DNA from: CANLBN01 sp965230205
Lineage (GTDB): Bacteria > Pseudomonadota > Gammaproteobacteria > Pseudomonadales > Cellvibrionaceae
Assembly: GCA_965230205.1 (NCBI GenBank)
Contig: OZ245996.1
Coordinates: 930,001-994,000, forward strand
Reading direction: 5' to 3'
Length of the DNA stretch: 64,000 nucleotides
Part shown: positions 24,078-33,418 of the stretch, one piece after another
Position numbering within the stretch: position 1 is the first letter of the stretch
How the letters are laid out: each line of letters opens with the position of its first letter
Program-made: the position numbers and the translations under genes
The notes under the pieces: generated by a model
Seen by the model: the letters and a program-made list of their open reading frames with translations, nothing else
Told to the model about the DNA's origin: nothing
Database searches by the model: none

Positions 24078-27000
24078 ATGAATATTTCTAACTACTTCAT
24101 TGATAGACCTATCTTTGCGTCTGTACTATCAATACTAATCTTTATGGCCGGCGGTATCGCAATGTTCAAATTGTCTATTGCAGAATACCCTGAGGTATCA
24201 CCGCCATCTATTGTTGTTAGCGCACAATTTCCTGGCGCTAATCCGGCAGTGATTGCAGAAACAGTAGCTACACCTTTGGAAGAACAAATCAACGGTGTTG
24301 AAAACATGCTATACATGAATTCACTCGCAACCTCAGACGGCTCTATGCAATTGCGAGTGACATTTGCCATAGGAACAGATCCTGATTTAGCCCAGCAGCT
24401 CGTACAAAATCGCGTTTCACAAGCCTTACCTCGCCTGCCAGATTTAACAAGGAATCTAGGGGTAACTGTTACAAAAAGTGCACCAGACTTAACAATGGTT
24501 GTGCATTTGCGTTCGCCTAATAACACCTATGACATGTTATATCTGCGAAACTATGCCACATTGAATGTCCGCGATGAGTTAGCGAAAATTGGAGGCGTTG
24601 GACAAGTTCGTTTATTCGGTTCAGGTGACTACGCTATGCGTGTTTGGTTGAACCCTGATCGTGTTGCAGAACGCGACCTTAACCCTTCCGAAGTTGTTGC
24701 TGCTATACGCCGGCAAAATATTCAAGTAGCAGCCGGCGTGATTGGTGGCCCACCTTATGATGATGCCGTACAACTACAATTACCAGTCAATGTAAAAGGT
24801 CGGCTACAAAGTAAAGAGGAATTTGAAAACATTATCATCAAACGTGATAGCAATGGTGTTGTTACACGTTTATCTGATGTCGCTCGCATAGAATTAGATG
24901 CACAAAGCTATGCATTGCGTTCGATGCTAAATAATCAACAAGCAGTCGCTATACCTATTTTTGCTTCGCCGGGCGCCAATGCGCTGAATATTTCGAGAGA
25001 CGTTCGCAAAACAATGGAACGCTTAAAAGCAAATATGCCAGACGACGTTGATTATTCTATCGTTTACGACCCTACTGTTTTTGTTAGCGACTCAATTAAA
25101 GCGGTAATCACCACGTTATTTGAAGCAGTGGCACTTGTTGTACTCGTTGTCATTGTTTTCTTGCAGACATGGCGCGCATCTATTATTCCTTTATTAGCCG
25201 TCCCTGTTTCTATTGTCGGCACGTTTGCTTTCATGTCAGCTTTTGGTTTTTCAATTAATGTGTTATCGCTCTTTGGCTTGATTCTAGCGATTGGTATTGT
25301 TGTTGATGATGCCATCGTTGTTGTCGAGAATGTTGAACGTAATGTCGAGCAGGGAAAAAATCCTCGCGATGCCACAATTCAAGCGATGAAAGAAGTCACA
25401 GGGCCTATTCTTGCCACTTCACTGGTATTAGCTGGCGTATTTATTCCTATCGCATTTGTTAGCGGCCTAACAGGGCAGTTTTATCAACAGTTTGCACTGA
25501 CAATTGCTATTGCAACATTTATATCAACGTTTAATTCACTGACATTAAGCCCCGCCATGGCGGCTTTATTATTAAAGCCGAAGCATGAACAAAAAGACTG
25601 GTTAACCAAAACTATGGACTTTTTATTTGGCCGATTCTTCCAGCTATTTAACCGAGGGTTTACAAAAAGCCAAGAAAGCTACGCGAAAAAAGTTGGCATT
25701 TTTACTCGACGAAAAGCTTTTATGATGGGTATTTTTGCCATTCTTGTTGGATTTACCGCTTATAGCTTTCAAATTGTTCCTAAAGGTTTTGTACCTGCAC
25801 AAGATAAAGGTTACCTTGTTAGCTTTGCCCAACTACCTCCAGGGGCGACATTAAAACGTACAGAAGAAGTCATGCGCAAAATGGCTGATATTGCGCTAGA
25901 GCAAGACGGTGTTGCCGGAGCAGTACAATTTCCTGGACTTTCAATTAATGGGTTCGTTAATGCACCAGCCTCCGGTATCGTGTTTGTCACTCTGGATGAT
26001 TTTGATAAACGTACAACACCTGAGCGCAACGGTTTTGCGATTGCTCAAGAATTACAGAAAAAATTTAACGGTATTGACGAAGCCTTTATTGCAATTTTCC
26101 CTGCACCACCAGTACGTGGGCTCGGTAATGTGGGTGGCTTTAAGCTGCAAATCCAGGATCGTAATGATCAAGGCTTTGAAGCTTTAGACAATGTTGTTAA
26201 AAAAGTACAAGAGAAGGCAAATGCAGACCCTGCGCTAGCACGGGTTTTTTCAAACTACAACATCAGCTACCCACAGTTATTTGCCAATGTTGATAGAACC
26301 AAGGCAGAGCAATTAGGCATCCCGGTGGATGAACTCTTCCGCACCATGCAAATTTATCTAGGTTCAATGTATGTCAATGACTTTAACCAATTCGGACGGA
26401 CTTATCAGGTGATTGCACAAGCTGATAAATCATTCCGTGCAGAGCCCACTGACATATTGTCTTTACAAACAAGAAACTTGGAAGGGCAAATGGTTCCTTT
26501 AGGCTCGACCATAAGCGTAGAAGAAAGTTTTGGACCAGAAATAGCCTCTCGCTACAATGCCTATCGTTCAGCAGATTTAAACGGAGATGCAGCGCCAGGG
26601 TATTCATCTGGGCAGGCACAAGAGGCTATCACAAATATCCTCAAAGAAACGTTACCAACCGGTATTGACTTTGAATGGACAGAGCTAACCTATCAACAGA
26701 TTTTATCGGGCAATACCGCCGTATTTATTTTTCCGTTATGTTTATTTTTAGTCTTTCTTGTTTTAGCAGCACAATATGAAAGTTTAACATTACCGTTAGC
26801 GGTTATATTGATCGTTCCTATGGCTATCTTATCCGCAATGTTAGGGTTATATATTTCAGGAGAAAATAATAATATTTTCACTCAAATAGCATTATTTGTA
26901 CTCGCCGGGCTTGCATCAAAAAATGCTATTCTGATTGTTGAGTTTGCCCGCGAACTGGAACGGCAAGGAAAAAGTATCGTAGAGGCAGCGATTGAGTCTT

Positions 27001-27239
27001 CACGATTAAGATTACGCCCCATTTTAATGACATCAATTGCTTTTATCATGGGAGTATTACCATTAGTTATTAGCCAAGGAGCTGGAGCAGAAATGCGTCA
27101 GGCAATTGGTATTGCTGTTTTTTATGGAATGATAGGTGTTACCGTTTTCGGTTTAATTTTTACACCAGTTTTTTATGTATTACTGCGCAAAATAGAAGCC
27201 TCACTGAAAGGAAATAAAATACAGGAGAATATCGCATGA
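24078..27239 (+). CDS. RND multidrug efflux pump, HAE1 family (AcrB/MexF-like)
   Basis: Proton-driven inner-membrane pump of 1053 residues, the normal length. It starts MNISNYFIDRPIFASVLSI. The proton-relay aspartates are in GIVVDDAIVVVENVERN, and the partner lysine is in LAGLASKNAILIVEFA. Two large periplasmic loops follow the first and seventh membrane segments. Overall pattern resembles the MexF group more than AcrB, by eye. The stop overlaps the start of the outer-membrane gene by four bases (ATGA). Substrates cannot be read from the sequence. Confidence 0.95.
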   Translation: MNISNYFIDRPIFASVLSILIFMAGGIAMFKLSIAEYPEVSPPSIVVSAQFPGANPAVIAETVATPLEEQINGVENMLYMNSLATSDGSMQLRVTFAIGTDPDLAQQLVQNRVSQALPRLPDLTRNLGVTVTKSAPDLTMVVHLRSPNNTYDMLYLRNYATLNVRDELAKIGGVGQVRLFGSGDYAMRVWLNPDRVAERDLNPSEVVAAIRRQNIQVAAGVIGGPPYDDAVQLQLPVNVKGRLQSKEEFENIIIKRDSNGVVTRLSDVARIELDAQSYALRSMLNNQQAVAIPIFASPGANALNISRDVRKTMERLKANMPDDVDYSIVYDPTVFVSDSIKAVITTLFEAVALVVLVVIVFLQTWRASIIPLLAVPVSIVGTFAFMSAFGFSINVLSLFGLILAIGIVVDDAIVVVENVERNVEQGKNPRDATIQAMKEVTGPILATSLVLAGVFIPIAFVSGLTGQFYQQFALTIAIATFISTFNSLTLSPAMAALLLKPKHEQKDWLTKTMDFLFGRFFQLFNRGFTKSQESYAKKVGIFTRRKAFMMGIFAILVGFTAYSFQIVPKGFVPAQDKGYLVSFAQLPPGATLKRTEEVMRKMADIALEQDGVAGAVQFPGLSINGFVNAPASGIVFVTLDDFDKRTTPERNGFAIAQELQKKFNGIDEAFIAIFPAPPVRGLGNVGGFKLQIQDRNDQGFEALDNVVKKVQEKANADPALARVFSNYNISYPQLFANVDRTKAEQLGIPVDELFRTMQIYLGSMYVNDFNQFGRTYQVIAQADKSFRAEPTDILSLQTRNLEGQMVPLGSTISVEESFGPEIASRYNAYRSADLNGDAAPGYSSGQAQEAITNILKETLPTGIDFEWTELTYQQILSGNTAVFIFPLCLFLVFLVLAAQYESLTLPLAVILIVPMAILSAMLGLYISGENNNIFTQIALFVLAGLASKNAILIVEFARELERQGKSIVEAAIESSRLRLRPILMTSIAFIMGVLPLVISQGAGAEMRQAIGIAVFYGMIGVTVFGLIFTPVFYVLLRKIEASLKGNKIQENIA

Positions 27240-28579
27240 AACCCCTTATCATAATCGGTTTCATACTGACCTTGTCAGCATGTGCCACAAGCACATTACC
27301 CGAACCAAACAAAGCTACATCATGGACATCACCACAAGCTGACAATATTCAGTTTGTTAACGTTGAAGATATCAAGCAATGGTGGACACACTTTGATGAC
27401 CCCACGTTAAACCAATTGATCAACTATATGTTGGAAAACAGCCCTGATCGTCAAATTGCAAAAGCTCGTATCGCTGAAGCAAGAGGTGTACGTAGAAGCA
27501 CTCGCTCTATATTGTTTCCACAAGTGGGAGCCAGTGCTGGTGCCAGCCGTGAAGATTTTGGTTTTGTAGGCCCTGACGGTTTTTCTGATGCGCGATTCGA
27601 TGTTTCATTTGAACTGGATATTTTCGGCCGCAATCAAAAAAATCTCAACGCTGCTGATTCACGTATTCTGGCACTCGAAAATCAATACCATGATACAACT
27701 CTGAGTTTAATTGCGGAGGCTACTCGTACCTATATTGACTATCGCGGTTTTGCAAAACAAGCTCTCATTGCAAAGAAAAACCTGAATGCACAGCAAAAAA
27801 CATTAGATTTAATTCGCAACCAAAAGAACTTAGGTGAAGCAACACAGCTTGATGAAGAGCGAGCCGAAAACTTGGTCAACACTACAACCTCATCAATCCC
27901 TGAATTTCAACGTCTTGCCGATAATGCTCGTTTGCGTTTAAGTATTTTAACTGGGGAACTACCTAGCGATATTACTCTTATATTATCAACGCCTGCTGAC
28001 ATCCCAGGATCAAATGTAGAGCCCATATTACTGTCACCCTCTCAAGTGCTGGCTTTAAGGCCAGATATTCGAGCCGCATCAGCAAATTTATCAGCAAATA
28101 CATCGTTGGCTCAAGCCGCAACGACTGAATTATGGCCAACCTTTACATTAAGTGGCTTTTTTGGTGCCACCGAAGGTGCTTTTTCATCTGCCAAAGTATG
28201 GAATTTAGCCCTAGGAGCCGCAGTTAACTTAATTGATTTTGGTCGCATTGAAGGCCGTATTGATGCCGCTAAAGCTAGAGAGAAAATAGCTTACGAACAA
28301 TATCGCCGCATTGTTCTCGATGCTGTAACAGAAGTAGAAACCGCTTTAACTGATTACACTCATATCGATAGACAGAGGCTGTCATTAAAAAAAGCCTATG
28401 ACAATGCAGATGCCGCATTAGCTTTATCACAAAATTTATACCGTGAAGGTGAAATATCATTTTTAGATGTATTGGATGCCCAACGCACAGTGAATTCAGC
28501 CGACTCTGCTTTAGTCAGTTTAGAGGTTTCTCAAGCTGAAAGCTTAATTCGCCTATATAAATCTTTGGGGGTTTATTAA
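27236..28579 (+). CDS. Outer-membrane efflux channel lipoprotein, NodT/OprM family
   Basis: A 447-residue TolC-like channel, the third component of the tripartite pump. The signal peptide ends in a lipobox (LSAC, Cys16). Two outer-membrane-efflux repeats are visible: the first around TRTYIDYRGFAKQALIAKKNLNAQ, and the second ending SFLDVLDAQRTVNSADSALV. The start overlaps the pump stop, so the three genes are translated together. It ends 17 bases before a convergent kinase-like gene. Confidence 0.93.
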   Translation: MKPLIIIGFILTLSACATSTLPEPNKATSWTSPQADNIQFVNVEDIKQWWTHFDDPTLNQLINYMLENSPDRQIAKARIAEARGVRRSTRSILFPQVGASAGASREDFGFVGPDGFSDARFDVSFELDIFGRNQKNLNAADSRILALENQYHDTTLSLIAEATRTYIDYRGFAKQALIAKKNLNAQQKTLDLIRNQKNLGEATQLDEERAENLVNTTTSSIPEFQRLADNARLRLSILTGELPSDITLILSTPADIPGSNVEPILLSPSQVLALRPDIRAASANLSANTSLAQAATTELWPTFTLSGFFGATEGAFSSAKVWNLALGAAVNLIDFGRIEGRIDAAKAREKIAYEQYRRIVLDAVTEVETALTDYTHIDRQRLSLKKAYDNADAALALSQNLYREGEISFLDVLDAQRTVNSADSALVSLEVSQAESLIRLYKSLGVY

Positions 28580-28596
28580 GTTAAGCGATCGTTAAT

Positions 28597-29298
28597 TTAT
28601 TTTTTTCTAAACAGCTTTCGTAGATATTTCCAACCATCAACAACGATATGTAACTTTCTTATGACACGAAAAATATTACGATCTTGTAGATTAGTAGAGC
28701 AGCTATTTTCACTCACTGAGAGATTAACAACCCTTGACTCATCAACTAGCTTTAGAAAAAGATATAGAGGTAATTTTAAGTAATATAAGAAACTTGACTT
28801 ATCACCCAGCATAAAAGCTGAGGCGTAATCAATCATAAACAACTCATTATTATTAGAAATTATAATATTTTTCATACGCACATCATTGTGCGTAACACCT
28901 GCCTTATGCATATTTTTTAACAATATTTGCAACTGGTTTTCTAATGTTTTCGAATGCTTAAACTGCTGCTTATTTGGATGCCGGCCTTCGATTAAACTCA
29001 TCACAAAACCATATTTACCATAATGGCCTAAAAATTTTGGAATACCATCAATATTCTTAAGCCGCTTAAGTGCCTTTATTTCTCTATTTAAAAATAAGCG
29101 GCAAAGAGTTTTACGCAACAATAACGGGGAGTGGCTAAAGTCCTTGACGATAACAGACTGGCCATATGGTTCACACTTTTGTACATGGACGCTCGCTTTT
29201 AATATCGAACTACAATCCTGTAGCATCTTGAGCTTTTTGCAGTCTTGGCGATAAAAAAATGGGAAACTCAAATCATTAACAATCATTGCATACTTCAA
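28597..29298 (-). CDS. Small protein-kinase-fold protein
   Basis: A 233-residue protein with a kinase-like core similar to bacterial WaaP/RIO-type small kinases. The catalytic loop reads THNDVRMKNII (HxDxxxxN) and the metal-binding aspartate is in ELFMIDYASA. An N-terminal nucleotide-binding part has KASV and a REIKALKRLKNIDGIPKFLG block. Whether it phosphorylates protein, lipid A core sugar or a small molecule is not clear. Single gene, convergent with the efflux operon. Confidence 0.7.
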   Translation of the reverse strand: MKYAMIVNDLSFPFFYRQDCKKLKMLQDCSSILKASVHVQKCEPYGQSVIVKDFSHSPLLLRKTLCRLFLNREIKALKRLKNIDGIPKFLGHYGKYGFVMSLIEGRHPNKQQFKHSKTLENQLQILLKNMHKAGVTHNDVRMKNIIISNNNELFMIDYASAFMLGDKSSFLYYLKLPLYLFLKLVDESRVVNLSVSENSCSTNLQDRNIFRVIRKLHIVVDGWKYLRKLFRKK

Positions 29299-29449
29299 CT
29301 TAAGTGTACTTACATATAACTATAGACATGCCGCACCATCATTTGTTCATGACAATTAAAAAAACTCTATTACTTATTAGATGCGCCAAAAGTAGATAAG
29401 GTTACACAATGAATTAAAAAATGACTGATTATGGGAATTGATATGGGTA

Positions 29450-31039
29450 TTATGAAGTACGTGATTTACATAAAAAACCTTCAAACTCTTCAACATTTAA
29501 AGGGGCTTCAAACAGAAAGCCTTGGCCAGCATCACAACCTTTTTCTTTTAAATAATTTAACTGTTCTTTATTTTCTATTCCTTCTGCTGTTATTTTTAAA
29601 TTAAGGCTTTTAGCTAAAGAAATAATGGCATTCGAAATAGCAACATCTTCTTTGCTATGAGGGGTATTATTAACAAAGCTTTTATCGATTTTTAGTCGAT
29701 CAAGCTTAAACCTTTTTAAATAGCCAATAGAGGAATACCCCGTACCAAAGTCATCGACTGCAATAGAAACCCCAATATCACTCAAAGCTATCAATGCATC
29801 TACAGATTTTTCTGCATCCGACATTATCATAGATTCCGTTAACTCAAGCTCTAAAAACTGAGCGGGCACTCCCGTTTCTTTAAGCGCGGAATTCACATCA
29901 TCGACAAACTGATCTGCATTCAGCTGGCGAGCGGACATATTAATGGATAGTGTAATGTCGTTTAGACCAGCATCTTGCCACTTTTTTAACTGAAGGCATG
30001 CTTCTCTAAGCACCCAATGACCAATACTAACGATCAAACCCGTTTCTTCAGCAACAGGAATAAAATCTACAGGGGACACTTCGCCTAACGCTTTATTATT
30101 CCATCTTAGCAAAGCCTCAGCGCCTATAACTTTATGATTCTCAAGATCGATGATAGGCTGATACTTAAGAGAAAATTCATTGCTACTAATCGCCTGATGC
30201 AGATACCCTCTTATTACAGACTTTTTCTTAGCAGATTGGTCTATTTCTGCTGAAAAAAATTGGAACCTGTTTTTGCCCTCTCTCTTAGCGTGATACATCG
30301 CTGCATCTGCATTTTTTATTAACCGTTCAGCTGACTCCCCATCACCGGGGTATAGGGCAACACCGACACTAACGCTGGCATGAATTTCCTTTTCATCAAT
30401 TAAAAAAGCATCCTGCATTGATGCAATCATTCTTTCCGCCAAGGCCCATATCCAATCCTCATTAATTGGAGCTTTGGCAACAACAATAAATTCATCACCA
30501 GCAATCCTCGCCAGAGTATCACCAGTGCGAAGGCAAGATGTTAGTCTCTTGGATATATTGATAAGCAATCTATCGCCAACATGATGTCCAAAACTATCAT
30601 TAACCTGCTTAAAATTATCTAAATCAACAAATAATACAGCAGCAATAGTGTTATTTCGGCTCGCATCAACAACAACGTTATTTAAACGGTCAAGAAATAA
30701 ATCTCTATTAGGCAAATCTGTAAGCCCATCATAGAAAGCCATTTTTTTTATTTTATTTTCAGCTTCTATTCTCCGTGTATTTTCAAGCTTTAAGTATTTA
30801 GCATTTCTCACCAGAATAAAAATCAAAGCTACAGAAGAAATCATAATTAGTGAAAAGACTTCATCAATTTCCCAATCTTCATGATCACGACTAAGTTCAT
30901 GCAACCTTTCGAACATATCGTACTCTACAGAAAATGTAAAAATCACGAGAGAAATAATAACAATGAATACTGCTTCCCAATAAAATACGGACTTTTTCTT
31001 GATATTTTTCTTAATTGCAAGGGGCAATTTATCCAACAT
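29450..31039 (-). CDS. Membrane GGDEF-EAL protein
   Basis: A 529-residue c-di-GMP turnover protein. Two membrane segments (about residues 21-38 and 62-78) enclose a short acidic periplasmic loop. A GGDEF domain (about 100-262) follows, with the motif as AGDEF (180-184), a variant seen in some active cyclases. The EAL domain (about 275-520) is intact: EAL at 308-310, DDFGTGYSS, and KIDKSF. Net activity cannot be predicted; phosphodiesterase activity is the safer inference. Single gene. Confidence 0.9.
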   Translation of the reverse strand: MLDKLPLAIKKNIKKKSVFYWEAVFIVIISLVIFTFSVEYDMFERLHELSRDHEDWEIDEVFSLIMISSVALIFILVRNAKYLKLENTRRIEAENKIKKMAFYDGLTDLPNRDLFLDRLNNVVVDASRNNTIAAVLFVDLDNFKQVNDSFGHHVGDRLLINISKRLTSCLRTGDTLARIAGDEFIVVAKAPINEDWIWALAERMIASMQDAFLIDEKEIHASVSVGVALYPGDGESAERLIKNADAAMYHAKREGKNRFQFFSAEIDQSAKKKSVIRGYLHQAISSNEFSLKYQPIIDLENHKVIGAEALLRWNNKALGEVSPVDFIPVAEETGLIVSIGHWVLREACLQLKKWQDAGLNDITLSINMSARQLNADQFVDDVNSALKETGVPAQFLELELTESMIMSDAEKSVDALIALSDIGVSIAVDDFGTGYSSIGYLKRFKLDRLKIDKSFVNNTPHSKEDVAISNAIISLAKSLNLKITAEGIENKEQLNYLKEKGCDAGQGFLFEAPLNVEEFEGFLCKSRTS

Positions 31040-31527
31040 AGTACAAATTCACACTATTCCAACAACAAGTCCAAAAACGCAGTTACTCAGCAGTCATTCA
31101 ATTTAAATTAAGGCTTATTGGCTAGCTGTTATTTATTTTTATTGTGTAGCTAAGCTGCGTGACAAACACTTAAATAGACTTAACTAAATCAACATAATGT
31201 TTTCTCTATATAGGAAGCCATACATAAGGGTAGTCACTATTAGTAAAGAGAGCAAATAGGCAAGCACACTATCTATTTTTATTATTGATCAAACAGTCAT
31301 ACTTTATAACCGTCTTCACATCGTTCGATATTGATGTATTACAATTTCTCATATTAGAACTATTTTTTATATCAAAGACTGAGTCTCTACCTGCTAAGTA
31401 TTATAAATATAGATCTCATTTATTTATTTTACGTACTATTACATTTATAATATCGGTCATACCCCTTAATATCCCCATCGAGATTGGGCTTATTTTTCTA
31501 ACGCCTTAATTTATATAGGAAAGCATT
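31040..31527. other. AT-rich intergenic region without a supported gene
   Basis: 488 bases between the GGDEF-EAL gene and ppiC, divergently flanked. A 74-codon frame (31285-31509) starts only with TTG and lacks a ribosome-binding site. I see no RNA gene or clear repeat. Confidence 0.5.
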
Positions 31528-31809
31528 ATGCCTAGAGCAAGCGCACGTCATATTTTGGTTGATACAGAAGCACAGTGCTTAGCACTGAAAGAAGAAATTC
31601 AAAATGGTGCAGACTTCACAGAAGTGGCCAAACAGCATTCTAATTGCCCTTCAGGCTCTAGTGGTGGGGAACTCGGTGAATTTAGTCAAGGCCAAATGGT
31701 TCCTGAATTTGACAAAGTGGTATTTAATGATGAACTGAATACGGTGCATGGCCCAGTACAAACTCAGTTTGGTTATCATTTGTTAGAAATAACAAGTCGC
31801 TCAGAATGA
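31528..31809 (+). CDS. ppiC: Parvulin-type peptidyl-prolyl cis-trans isomerase
   Basis: A single-domain 93-residue parvulin that speeds isomerisation of X-Pro bonds. Family blocks are ASARHILVDTE, FTEVAKQHSNCPSGSSGGELGEFSQGQMVPEFD and FGYHLLEI. There is no signal peptide, so it is cytoplasmic, like E. coli PpiC. An AGGAAA ribosome-binding site precedes the ATG. A strong terminator shared with the convergent amidase gene follows. Confidence 0.95.
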   Translation: MPRASARHILVDTEAQCLALKEEIQNGADFTEVAKQHSNCPSGSSGGELGEFSQGQMVPEFDKVVFNDELNTVHGPVQTQFGYHLLEITSRSE

Positions 31810-31844
31810 TTACTGGGACAATCTAGTTAAATGAAAGCATTCAA

Positions 31845-31875
31845 GCCAAATTATAATCAAATAATTTGGCTTTTT
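31845..31875. terminator. Rho-independent terminator after ppiC, probably bidirectional
   Basis: GCCAAATTAT (31845-31854) and ATAATTTGGC (31861-31870) form a perfect 10-bp stem, followed by TTTTT on the plus strand. It ends just before the amidase stop codon on the other strand. Confidence 0.88.
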
Positions 31876-31876
31876 A

Positions 31877-33286
31877 TTATAAAGCAGATATCCCCAGAGA
31901 AAATATTCCTTCAATAGTTGCCGCCGCTTCAAGTAATGATCGATCTTCCCCTTCTTTACCAATAATCATAAACCCTACTGGCAAAGATCCACCCCCTTGG
32001 CATGGGATACTAATAGAAGGGCAATCTAAAAGATTGGCTATAGAAGGGTTTCTAAGCAATAAACGATCAGTTTTTTGACTAAGCTCAGCATCATTTTCTA
32101 GCAGACTGATACTAGGTGCAACAATCGGAACAGTAGGGCATATAAGCGCATCAACATCTTTGCTCAAAATAGCCATTTTCTCTTTAAATAAATTACGGGC
32201 CATGATCATTTCCCTATAAGCCACTGCCGATATTCCTTCACCTCGAGAAATACGTGAAAACACATAGGGGTCAAGCTTTTCCCCGGTATCAAGCAATAAG
32301 CCCCCTAAATTTGCATAACTTTCAATAGCAGCGAAACCACCATAACGATTGATACTCGCAATATCGCTCAAGGGTTCAGCAACTACGTCAGATAGGACAA
32401 CACCGGCTCGTGAAATTTTTGAAAGAGCGGATGTATAAGCCTGCGATACTTCCGGATCGAGATCATCAATAACGAAACGGTCCAAGACCCCAAGTCGTAA
32501 ATCGCATGGGCGAAACAATTTCAGTGCACTTAGTTTGTCGCCAGCAAGAATAGAGTCAATGGATGCACAGCAATCAACGGACCTTGCTATCGGACCGATG
32601 GTGTCCAACGTTTCAGATAAAGGGAAAATACCCTGCATCGGCATTCGAGCTTGGCTAGGCTTAAATCCAACTAACCCGCATAACGCCGCTGGAATTCGCA
32701 AAGAACCACCCGTATCAGAACCGATAGCAGCAACCGCCATGCCATCAGAAACGGAAATAGCCGCGCCGGATGAAGACCCACCTGGAATTAAACCGATAGA
32801 ACGACGATAAGGGTTTTTAGGTGTTCCATAATGAGGGTTTAAACCAAGACCAGAATAAGCAAACTCTGTCATATTAGTGCGACCAACAATAACGGCTCCT
32901 GCCGCTTTCAACCGCTTAACAGCTTCGGCATCTTCTAATGCAGGCTCAACGTTACTCCTTGCAAGGGAAGCCGATGCTGTGACTTCACCCTGTTGGTCAA
33001 TGAGATCTTTTATCGAGATAGGCAAGCCCGATAAGGGGCCTGTTTCTACTCCAGCCTCAGCTAACGCATCTAAATCAGCTGCTGTCATCGTAGCCTGTTT
33101 GTCAAACGATATAAAAGTTCTCGCTCCCTCGCCGTCAGGCGAGGTGATATTTTCGAGAGCCATTTCTACAAGGTTTTTACGGCTTATAATATTTCCATTA
33201 ATAGCCGCTGACCAATCAGCAATACTGCCCCTACGGAGATCATCTACCTCAAAACTAAGATTTGATAACCTATTTAATTGAACCAT
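31877..33286 (-). CDS. Amidase-signature family protein
   Basis: A 469-residue amidohydrolase with the Ser-cisSer-Lys triad: Lys93 in PISIKDL, Ser171 in PGGSSSGAA, and nucleophile Ser195 in GSDTGGSLRIP. It cleaves an amide of unknown identity. No signal peptide. It lies 132 bases downstream of the ABC permease gene on the same strand and may belong to that operon, which would suggest an imported amide-containing quaternary amine. That link is inference. Confidence 0.87.
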   Translation of the reverse strand: MVQLNRLSNLSFEVDDLRRGSIADWSAAINGNIISRKNLVEMALENITSPDGEGARTFISFDKQATMTAADLDALAEAGVETGPLSGLPISIKDLIDQQGEVTASASLARSNVEPALEDAEAVKRLKAAGAVIVGRTNMTEFAYSGLGLNPHYGTPKNPYRRSIGLIPGGSSSGAAISVSDGMAVAAIGSDTGGSLRIPAALCGLVGFKPSQARMPMQGIFPLSETLDTIGPIARSVDCCASIDSILAGDKLSALKLFRPCDLRLGVLDRFVIDDLDPEVSQAYTSALSKISRAGVVLSDVVAEPLSDIASINRYGGFAAIESYANLGGLLLDTGEKLDPYVFSRISRGEGISAVAYREMIMARNLFKEKMAILSKDVDALICPTVPIVAPSISLLENDAELSQKTDRLLLRNPSIANLLDCPSISIPCQGGGSLPVGFMIIGKEGEDRSLLEAAATIEGIFSLGISAL

Positions 33287-33418
33287 AATTAATAAACCAA
33301 AAAGTATTTAGCCTCTAAGAAATTATTACCGTTCATATCAAAACCCAGCATACGAAAGCGTAATACAGCTTTGAGTGTTAAACGCCTAATCGTAACAACA
33401 ACTATTCTCATCATCCTT

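Noticed and set aside
31285..31509. 74-codon hydrophobic frame before ppiC
   Set aside because: Starts only at TTG without a ribosome-binding site, in very AT-rich DNA where hydrophobic frames arise by chance.
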